Shown piece after piece: positions 1 through 5,610 of a stretch of DNA of 6,126 nucleotides. Source of the stretch: Acidimicrobiales bacterium (lineage in GTDB: Bacteria; Actinomycetota; Acidimicrobiia; Acidimicrobiales; Poriferisodaliceae); contig JAHDHM010000227.1 of assembly GCA_020631315.1 (NCBI GenBank), forward strand, positions 1 to 6,126, read 5' to 3'. The position numbers and the translations under genes are program-made. Each line of letters opens with the position of its first letter. Position 1 is the first letter of the stretch. Below the pieces are notes generated by a model. It did no database searches, had not been told where the DNA came from, and worked only from the letters and a program-made list of their open reading frames with translations.

Positions 1-55
1 GATCAGGTCGACGACACGTTCTGTCACGCGACCACGCGCTACGTGTTCAACGGCT
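1..55 (+). repeat. Exact 55-base direct repeat, copy 1 (at window start)
   Basis: Bases 1-55 are identical to 652-706. The first mismatch is at 56 (T versus C at 707), so the match is exactly 55 bases and reaches the window edge. It encodes DQVDDTFCHATTRYVFNG within galactose-binding-like domain 1. The identity includes every synonymous position, whereas the corresponding part of domain 3 (from about 1275) has many silent and replacement differences. This implies recent duplication or gene conversion, or an assembly-graph join. Confidence 0.95.
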
Positions 56-3000
56 TCTGGCAGGCGATCACGTCGCCGGGTTCGTGGTCGGCTGACGTTC
101 CGAACGGTCGCTACGACGTGACGGTCGCCGTCGGCGAGTCGCAGTTCCACGCATCGACGATCGCCCACTCGGTCCAGGTGCAGGGCGAGGTGCTCCACAA
201 CCGCGTCGCCACGACATCGTCGAACCCGATCGTGGAGGACACGATCACGGTCGACGTCACGAACGGCAGCATCGACCTCACCTTCGACGGCGGCACCCAG
301 ACGAAGATCGTCTCCGTCCAGATCGCCTCCGTCGACGACCCGTCCCCGACGACGACCGAGGCGACCACGACGACGGAAGCCTCGACGACGACCACGTCGA
401 CCACTGACCCGTCCCCGACGACGACCGAGGCGACCACGACGACGCAAGCCACGACGACGACCACGTCGACCACGACGGTCGCGCCGTCGCCGGACTTCGA
501 GCTGGACGTGTCGTTCCAGCCGGCGGGCGTGCAGGCGCCCCCCTCGGGCTGGGTGCAGGACAACGGTCTCGCCTTCTCGTCCACGCGTGGCTACGGCTGG
601 GAGCTGATCGACGGCAACCAGCGTCAGTGCGGTGATCGGAACCAGATCTCGGATCAGGTCGACGACACGTTCTGTCACGCGACCACGCGCTACGTGTTCA
701 ACGGCTCGTGGCAGGCGATCAGCTCACCGGCCTCCTGGTACGCCGCGGTCCCGAACGGGGAGTACGACGTCACCGTGTCGGTCGGCGAGTCGCTCCACCA
801 CGCCGGTTCGATCGCCCACTCCGCCCAGGTCGAGGGCGTCAGCGTCCACAACCGGATCTCGACCACCTCGTCGAATCCGATCGCCGAGTCGACGGTCCGT
901 GTGACCGTGACCGACGGCTCGATCGACGTCACCTTCGAGGGCGGCAGCCAGACGAAGGTCACCGCCATCCGGATCGCCTCGACCGGTGGCACTCCGGCGA
1001 CGACCACCACCAGCAGCTCGAGCTCCACCACCGTCGTCGTGGTCGGGTCGACGACGACCGGCCCGGACTACACCGTGCCCAGCTCGACGACGCCGCCGAC
1101 GGTCGTCACCCCTGAGCTCGAGATGGACATCTCGTTCCAACCTGCCGGTTCTCCCGGTCCGGGTGGCAGCTGGGTGCAGGACAACGGGCTCGCGTTCTCC
1201 TCCAGCCGTGGCTACGGCTGGTCGCTCCCGGACGGTCTCGGCCGCCAGTGCGGTGACCGCAACCAGCTGTCGGATCAGGTGCGCGACACCTTCTGCCACG
1301 CCACCACTCAGTACGTCTTCACCGGAGGCACCTGGCAGGCGATCGCCTCGCCGGCTTCCTGGTACGCCGAGGTTCCGAACGGTGAGTACGAGGTCACCGT
1401 CGCCGTCGGTGAGTCGCAGTTCCACGGCGGTTCGATCGCCCACTCGGTGCAGGTCGAGGGCACGACGCTGCACAACCGGGTGATCACCTCGACGGCGAAC
1501 CCCATCATCGAGCGGACCACCGTCGTGACCGTGACCGACGGCAAGATCGACGTGACGTTCAGCGGCGGAACCCAGACCAAGGTGGTCTTCGTCCAGATCG
1601 CCGCGGTGAACTTCACGCCACCGACGGGCGTGACCACCACCACGGTGGCGGGTCCGACCACCACCGGTCCCACGACCACCACCGAGCCCCCGACGCCGGT
1701 CGGCAACACCGGCATCAGCTTCTCGTCGACCGCGGTGCCCGCCGCGGGCACCGGTGAGCAGACCGACCTCGTCATCGGTGACTTCGACGGCGACGGTCGT
1801 GACGACTTCGCCGTGGCCGCCCGCCCGACCGGCGAGCGACCGGCCAACGGTGCGGTCATCATCAGCCGCTGGCATCCCGACGGCACCTACCAGCACCAGA
1901 CGATCGAACCGTCGAACATGAACATCGAAGCCGGTGGCACCGCCGCCGACGTCGACGGCGACGGTGACGTCGACCTGATCTTCGCCGGTGACTGGCAGTC
2001 CACCTCGATCTGGTGGTGGGAGAACCCGGGCGAGACCCTCGCCTTCCACCAGCCGTGGCAGCGGCACCTGCTCGGCAACACGCCCTTCGTGATGCATCAC
2101 GACATGTTGTTCACCGACATCGACGACGACGGCGCAGCAGAGTTGATCGTCTGGAACCAGGGCATCTTCTCGGCGCAGGACCTCTACATCGCCGAGCGTC
2201 CCGCCAACCCGCGGAGCCAGTGGCCGCTCCAGCGCATCTGGGACGGCCCCGCGGGCGGGATCCACGAGGCCATCGTCGTCACCGACGTGGACCTCGACGG
2301 TCAGACCGAGATTCTCGCGGCGAACTACCTCTTCGAACGCACTGGGCCGGCGACGTGGACCCCGATCCAGATCAACGACGACCCGGAGGTGCGCATCGCC
2401 GTCGGCCAGCTCTTCGCCGGCGGACGTCCGGAGATCGTGCACTCGGCGAGTGACCACGTCGGCACCCTCGAGGTGCTGGAGTGGAACGGCAGCGCCTGGG
2501 AGGTCACGACGCTCGAGACGACGTGGCGCAACGGTCACACCCTCGACGTGCACGACTTCAACCGCGACGGTCTGCTCGACATCTGGTCGGCCGAGATGGA
2601 GCTCGGTGCCGGCGCCGACGCGCGCAACGTGCTGTTCCTCAACAACGGCGACGGGACCTTCGAGGTCGCGACGGTGACCGTCGGGCAGGACAACCACCAG
2701 TCGAAGCTCGGCGACATCGACGGTGACGGCGATCTCGACATCGTGTCGAAGCCGCTCCGAGGCACCGGTGTCGTCGTCCATCGCCGTGGTGGTGGCGGGT
2801 GGCTGCCGAACTTCTCCGAGACCACCGTCGGCTCCGGCCTGCAGCGCGACGTGTTCGTCCGCTCGGGCGACATCGACGGCGACGGCGACCCTGATCTCGT
2901 CACCAGCGGTCGCTGGTTCGAGAACCCTGCCATCGGCGGAGGCGGTTGGACCGCTCACGTCATCGGCGGCGGGTTCGGCAACCTCGGCACGATCGGCGAC

Positions 3001-4590
3001 TTCGATCGCGACGGCGACCTCGACCTGTTCGGTACCGCCGGCGTCGGTGCGAACTCGAACGGTGCACTGCGTTGGGCCGAGAACAACGGCTCGGGCTCGT
3101 TCACCGTGCACACCAACCTGCCCACGACCGGCGGCGACTTCCTCCAGGGTGTCGAGATGCTCGATGTCAACGGTGAGGTCTGGATCGCGCTCTCGTGGCA
3201 CAACGCCCACGGCGGTACGCAGTACGTCCGGGTGCCCGCGGGTAACGCCAGGTCGGCGTGGACGCTCGGCACGCTGTCGACCAGCGGCTCGGCGGAGGAC
3301 CTCGACTCCGGCGACATCGACGGCGACGGTGACGTCGACGTCGTGTCCGGCGGTGTCTGGCTCCGCAACGACGGCGGCAGCTTCACTGCGGTCAACGCGT
3401 TCGGTCTCGACGGTCCGGCATCGTCCGCGGGCACTCACCTGCCGGACCGCAACCGTCTCGCCGACATCGACAGCGACGGCGACCTCGACATCGTCGTGGT
3501 CTACGAGCGCTGGCTCGGCTGGACCGACTCGGATCGCAACTGGCGGGTCGACTGGTTCGAGAACCGGGGCGGCGGCTCGAACTTCGTGCAGCACACCCTC
3601 GGCTACATGAACGGCGGCCACAGCCTCGACGTCGGCGATGTCGATCGGAACGGCCACGTCGACGTCGTGGTCGGCGAGCCTGCGATGAGCAACCCCGCCG
3701 ACGGTCGTGTGTTCGTGTTCCTCAACTCGGGCAACCCGTTCGGCCAGTGGGCGCAGCGAGAGATCCACGTCGGGATGGAGCATCACGACGGCACGATCCT
3801 GCGTGACTTCGACCTCGACGGGGCGCTCGACGTCGCCTCGATCGGCTGGGACGACCAGCGCCTGATGGTGTTCACGAACCCGCTCGTGTCGGGACCCGTG
3901 ACCGTGCACGAGGACAACCTCGAGATCACCGTCACCAACGCGAACTCGACGATCGTGTTCGAGCGAGCCAACGGCGGTGTCGCATCGATGTTCGACCGCA
4001 CGGGCGCCGACTGGGTCGCCTGGTCGCCTGCTGCCGGTGGTGCTGGCGAGTTCCGCGGTCTGCCGAACGCCGGTTTCCCTGGCGGCAACCTGCATCCGGG
4101 CTTCCTCGAAGGCACGACGCGCATCGTCGCTGTCAACCCGTCGACGGCCATCCTCGAGTACGTCTCCGACGACGGCCTCTGGCGTGCACGGTGGACCATC
4201 GAGGCCACCAAGGTCACCTTCGAGATGTTGGCGGCGCCCCAGAACTTCTGGGTGCTGTACGAAGGCCCGCCGGGTGGTTCGATCGACGCCGGCGACCGCA
4301 TCATCACCTCCACCGGGACGACCCCGCTGGCCTCGACGGACATCACCTCCGACGTCGTAGACGACTGGATCGGTGTGGGCGACGTGAACAGCGGACGCAC
4401 GCTGCTCCTGGTCGCCGACGACAATCCGGCAGTCGATCGGGTCTACCAGTTCGAGAACACGATGGCGGTCGTCGGGTTCGGTCGTGGAGCGGAGTTGCAG
4501 CGTCATCTCAGCGCTCCGTTCACGCTGGTGTTCGGCTTCGTCGACTCGCTCGACCAGGCGACGCTCGGCGCCACCGCCGGAACGTGGTGA
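1..4590 (+). CDS. Giant modular secreted protein: galactose-binding-like repeats, Thr-rich linkers, FG-GAP/VCBS propellers, C-terminal beta domain (5' partial)
   Basis: The frame is open from base 1 to a TGA at 4588-4590 and gives 1529 residues. The start codon and any signal peptide lie upstream; the GTG at 43 is inside a repeated domain (Val in YVFNG) and is not a start. Visible residues in order: galactose-binding-like domain, C-terminal two thirds only (1-112); Thr/Ser/Pro linker (113-164); complete second domain (165-328); linker (329-371); complete third domain (372-536); linker (537-570); FG-GAP/VCBS calcium-loop repeats (571-1299); beta-rich C-terminal domain (1300-1529). All five visible cysteines are in the galactose-binding-like repeats. 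No LPXTG motif, C-terminal membrane helix or positively charged tail is seen, so wall anchoring by sortase is unlikely; the protein may be released or held non-covalently. By family knowledge, these modules bind glycans or calcium and serve adhesion or extracellular scaffolding. No catalytic domain is recognised, so an enzymatic role is unproven. Reading frame and modules are secure; function is inferred. Confidence 0.93.
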   Translation, partial: DQVDDTFCHATTRYVFNGFWQAITSPGSWSADVPNGRYDVTVAVGESQFHASTIAHSVQVQGEVLHNRVATTSSNPIVEDTITVDVTNGSIDLTFDGGTQTKIVSVQIASVDDPSPTTTEATTTTEASTTTTSTTDPSPTTTEATTTTQATTTTTSTTTVAPSPDFELDVSFQPAGVQAPPSGWVQDNGLAFSSTRGYGWELIDGNQRQCGDRNQISDQVDDTFCHATTRYVFNGSWQAISSPASWYAAVPNGEYDVTVSVGESLHHAGSIAHSAQVEGVSVHNRISTTSSNPIAESTVRVTVTDGSIDVTFEGGSQTKVTAIRIASTGGTPATTTTSSSSSTTVVVVGSTTTGPDYTVPSSTTPPTVVTPELEMDISFQPAGSPGPGGSWVQDNGLAFSSSRGYGWSLPDGLGRQCGDRNQLSDQVRDTFCHATTQYVFTGGTWQAIASPASWYAEVPNGEYEVTVAVGESQFHGGSIAHSVQVEGTTLHNRVITSTANPIIERTTVVTVTDGKIDVTFSGGTQTKVVFVQIAAVNFTPPTGVTTTTVAGPTTTGPTTTTEPPTPVGNTGISFSSTAVPAAGTGEQTDLVIGDFDGDGRDDFAVAARPTGERPANGAVIISRWHPDGTYQHQTIEPSNMNIEAGGTAADVDGDGDVDLIFAGDWQSTSIWWWENPGETLAFHQPWQRHLLGNTPFVMHHDMLFTDIDDDGAAELIVWNQGIFSAQDLYIAERPANPRSQWPLQRIWDGPAGGIHEAIVVTDVDLDGQTEILAANYLFERTGPATWTPIQINDDPEVRIAVGQLFAGGRPEIVHSASDHVGTLEVLEWNGSAWEVTTLETTWRNGHTLDVHDFNRDGLLDIWSAEMELGAGADARNVLFLNNGDGTFEVATVTVGQDNHQSKLGDIDGDGDLDIVSKPLRGTGVVVHRRGGGGWLPNFSETTVGSGLQRDVFVRSGDIDGDGDPDLVTSGRWFENPAIGGGGWTAHVIGGGFGNLGTIGDFDRDGDLDLFGTAGVGANSNGALRWAENNGSGSFTVHTNLPTTGGDFLQGVEMLDVNGEVWIALSWHNAHGGTQYVRVPAGNARSAWTLGTLSTSGSAEDLDSGDIDGDGDVDVVSGGVWLRNDGGSFTAVNAFGLDGPASSAGTHLPDRNRLADIDSDGDLDIVVVYERWLGWTDSDRNWRVDWFENRGGGSNFVQHTLGYMNGGHSLDVGDVDRNGHVDVVVGEPAMSNPADGRVFVFLNSGNPFGQWAQREIHVGMEHHDGTILRDFDLDGALDVASIGWDDQRLMVFTNPLVSGPVTVHEDNLEITVTNANSTIVFERANGGVASMFDRTGADWVAWSPAAGGAGEFRGLPNAGFPGGNLHPGFLEGTTRIVAVNPSTAILEYVSDDGLWRARWTIEATKVTFEMLAAPQNFWVLYEGPPGGSIDAGDRIITSTGTTPLASTDITSDVVDDWIGVGDVNSGRTLLLVADDNPAVDRVYQFENTMAVVGFGRGAELQRHLSAPFTLVFGFVDSLDQATLGATAGTW
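337..474 (+). repeat. 69-base tandem duplication in the first Thr-rich linker (2 copies)
   Basis: Bases 337-405 and 406-474 are consecutive 23-codon units, each beginning GAC CCG TCC CCG and encoding DPSPTTTEATTTT followed by (E/Q)A(S/T)TTTTSTT. The copies differ at only three of 69 positions. The result is a Thr-rich, Pro-containing, probably disordered spacer between galactose-binding-like domains 1 and 2. The linkers at 985-1113 and 1609-1710 are also Thr-rich but do not contain this unit, so the duplication is local and fairly recent. Such linkers in exported actinobacterial proteins are often O-glycosylated; that is inference here. Confidence 0.9.
652..706 (+). repeat. Exact 55-base direct repeat, copy 2
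   Basis: This is the second copy of the 55-base identity, inside galactose-binding-like domain 2, 651 bases (217 codons) downstream of copy 1. After the match a short near-identical stretch (TGGCAGGCGATCA at 58-70 and 709-721) follows. The two domains then diverge to ordinary paralogous similarity. Confidence 0.95.
1711..3897 (+). repeat. FG-GAP/VCBS beta-propeller repeat region (12 calcium loops plus 2 degenerate)
   Basis: Calcium-loop motifs of the form D-x-D-x-D-G-x-x-D/E start at 1780, 1948, 2116, 2284, 2554, 2713, 2869, 2998, 3313, 3463, 3637 and 3805. Examples are DFDGDGRDD, DVDGDGDVD and DIDGDGDLD. The first four are spaced by exactly 168 bases (56 residues). Two intervening segments keep the blade pattern without the acidic loop: GQLFAGGRPEIV near 2404 and LDVNGEVWIAL near 3160. 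Aromatic strands such as WWWENPG, RWFENP, RWAENNG and DWFENRGG are typical of VCBS-type repeats. Twelve plus two gives 14 blades, compatible with two seven-bladed propellers (inference). Integrin-alpha-like FG-GAP propellers bind calcium in these loops and act in protein or glycan recognition outside the cell. Confidence 0.88.
3898..4587 (+). other. C-terminal beta-rich domain of the giant protein, possibly galactose-mutarotase-like
   Basis: This covers the final 230 residues after the last propeller blade, beginning near VTVHEDNLEITVTNANSTI. Strand-like alternation, the segment GGVASMFDRTGADWVAW, then LWRARWTIEATKVTFEML, FWVLYEGPPGG, DDWIGVGDVNSGRTLLLV and MAVVGFGRG suggest a beta-sandwich resembling galactose-mutarotase-like domains attached to carbohydrate-active or FG-GAP proteins. 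I do not recognise a named family with certainty and see no assignable catalytic residues. It has no cysteine and no membrane segment, and ends in LGATAGTW without a sorting motif. Confidence 0.45.
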
Positions 4591-4614
4591 CCGTCACGTC
4601 GCGATCGACGTCGC

Positions 4615-4620
4615 TACCCT
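4615..4620 (+). promoter_or_regulatory. Putative -10 box (TACCCT) of a leaderless glycosyltransferase transcript
   Basis: TACCCT fits the actinobacterial TANNNT -10 pattern and ends seven bases before the ATG at 4628, the spacing expected if transcription begins at the A of the start codon. No Shine-Dalgarno-like purine run (GGAG/AGGA) precedes the ATG, which fits leaderless translation. No convincing -35 hexamer is visible. The whole gap to the upstream stop is 37 bases, so read-through from the giant gene is also possible. Confidence 0.45.
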
Positions 4621-4627
4621 CGCCACG

Positions 4628-5578
4628 ATGACCACAGGAATCGTCGCGCCGGTCTGTTCTGTCGCCGTGTGCGTCGCGACGTTTCGCCGGCCTGCAGGCC
4701 TCACACGACTGCTCGACTCGTTCGCCGAGCTCGAGACGCCCGATGGTGTCGCCGTCGAGATCGTGATCTGCGACAACGACCCGGACGGCTCAGCGGCCGC
4801 CACGATCAGCTCGCACGCGCTCGCTGATCGGGTGGACGCGATCGCCGAACCGCGACGTGGCCTGTCGAATGTGCGCAACGCGCTCGTCGCCCGAGCCCGC
4901 GAACTCGGTGTCGATGCAGTGGCCTTCGTGGACGACGACGAGGAGGTGCCGGCGGACTGGATCGTCCGGCTCGTCGAGTGTCAGCACCGCGAGGGCTGCG
5001 AGATCGTGACCGGACCGGTCACGCCCGCCTTCGACGACGATGTGCCCGGCTGGGTGGTCGACACCGGCTACTTCGAGCCGGTCGTCGCCGATGCGGGCGC
5101 CGAGATGACGTACGCCAACACCAACAACGTGTTGATCCATCTCGACGCACTCGACGTGGACCCGTTCGACGTGCGGCTGAACCACACCGGCGGCGAAGAC
5201 ACGCATCTGTTCACCCGGAGTCTGCTCCGTGGCCACCGGATGATCTGGTGCCCGTCAGCTCGCCCGACCGAGCACATCCCGACGTCCAAGACCTCCGCGG
5301 CGTGGATGCGGCGCCGCGAGTACCGTCGAGGCACGACGCGGTCGTTCGTGCTCAAGGACCTCGAGGACTCCTGGCCGCGACGTGCCAAGCGCGTCGTCGC
5401 GTCCCTGAGCGAAGTCGGTCGTGCCGCCGCTGCGATGGCATCAGGCGGCTGGGCTCCCGGTGACCGCGGCCGCGTTGCTCGCGCCGTCGCCGGCAACCAC
5501 CTCGCCTACGGGGCCGGGATGATCGGCGGGCTCTTCGGTGCGTCGTACTCGGAGTACGACGTGGTCCACGGGACCTGA
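4628..5578 (+). CDS. Family 2 glycosyltransferase, ExoM-like (GT-A fold)
   Basis: The predicted enzyme has 316 residues and should transfer a sugar from a nucleotide-sugar donor to a growing envelope or exopolysaccharide acceptor at the cytoplasmic membrane face. Visible motifs: N-terminal strand and nucleotide-binding start SVAVCVATFRRP (11-22), VEIVICDNDPDGSA (43-56), RGLSNVRNALVARA (77-90), the metal and donor-binding acidic motif FVDDDEEVP (100-108, DDDE at 102-105), the TNNVL segment (165-169), and GGED at 188-191, the usual position of the catalytic base in GT2 inverting enzymes. The C-terminal part is basic (WMRRREYRRG) and ends with a mildly hydrophobic stretch near 285-303 that may touch the membrane; there are no true transmembrane helices. 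The ATG at 4628 is chosen because the conserved first strand begins about 11 residues later; an in-frame GTG at 4484 would overlap the previous gene by over 100 bases. Length and motifs are normal for the family. Acceptor and donor cannot be told from sequence. The next gene converges on it. Confidence 0.88.
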   Translation: MTTGIVAPVCSVAVCVATFRRPAGLTRLLDSFAELETPDGVAVEIVICDNDPDGSAAATISSHALADRVDAIAEPRRGLSNVRNALVARARELGVDAVAFVDDDEEVPADWIVRLVECQHREGCEIVTGPVTPAFDDDVPGWVVDTGYFEPVVADAGAEMTYANTNNVLIHLDALDVDPFDVRLNHTGGEDTHLFTRSLLRGHRMIWCPSARPTEHIPTSKTSAAWMRRREYRRGTTRSFVLKDLEDSWPRRAKRVVASLSEVGRAAAAMASGGWAPGDRGRVARAVAGNHLAYGAGMIGGLFGASYSEYDVVHGT

Positions 5579-5586
5579 ACCGGTCC

Positions 5587-5610
5587 GCCGACCCAGTCGG
5601 GTCACTCGGC
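5587..5610. terminator. Weak hairpin between convergent genes, possible bidirectional terminator
   Basis: GACCC (5590-5594), loop AGTC and GGGTC (5599-5603) form a perfect 5-base-pair stem. An outer GCC/GGC pairing (5587-5589 with 5608-5610) is possible across a four-base bulge. It sits in the 23-base gap between the glycosyltransferase stop and the converging gene's stop, overlapping the latter. There is no U-tract on either strand, so intrinsic termination is doubtful. Confidence 0.25.

Larger units (their letters stand above)
1..1608 (+). repeat. Three tandem galactose-binding-like (malectin/CBM-like) domain repeats, first one truncated by the window edge
   Basis: These are protein-level repeats within the large CDS: 1-336 (partial), 493-984 and 1114-1608. 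Each complete copy has the order SFQPAG, GWVQDNGLAFSS, RGYGW, RQCGDRNQ, DTFCHATT, a W-A-I-S-P-SWYAxVPNGEY segment, VTVxVGES, AHSxQVEG, xHNR, VTVTDGxIDVTF, GGxQTK and a closing IA strand. This pattern (RGYGW near the start, VPNG-Y-VTV, DG-IDVTF near the end) resembles the N-terminal beta-sandwich of rhamnogalacturonan acetylesterase-type proteins and malectin-like carbohydrate-binding modules. Copies 2 and 3 are spaced 621 bases apart and copies 1 and 2 are 651 apart. Two cysteines per copy are conserved, probably as a disulfide. Ligand unknown; sugar binding is inferred from the fold family. Confidence 0.75.

Noticed and set aside
361..480. Short ACG/ACC/GAC-rich repeats considered as a CRISPR or regulatory repeat array
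   Set aside because: They are in frame and encode Thr-rich linker codons, with no constant-length unique spacers.
2723..3610. Plus-strand frame of 295 codons overlapping the propeller region
   Set aside because: Low-complexity Ser/Thr/Arg/Ala composition typical of a shifted frame over GC-rich coding sequence. The main frame here carries unambiguous calcium-loop motifs.
724..4506. Open minus-strand frame of 1260 codons antisense to the giant gene
   Set aside because: It is rich in Arg, Asp, Val and His from reading GAC/GTC/CGT-type codons in reverse, shows no domain order, and mirrors the FG-GAP repeats. Long antisense frames are expected opposite repetitive GC-rich genes with few A/T-rich stop words.
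4587..4597. Palindrome GTGAC-C-GTCAC over the stop codon of the giant gene, considered as terminator
   Set aside because: A one-base loop cannot form a normal hairpin and there is no U-tract. It is probably a chance palindrome.
4484..4627. Upstream in-frame GTG as alternative start of the glycosyltransferase
   Set aside because: It would add 48 residues of Arg/Ser-rich, non-family sequence and overlap the preceding gene by 107 bases. The ATG at 4628 places the first GT2 strand at the usual distance from the N-terminus.
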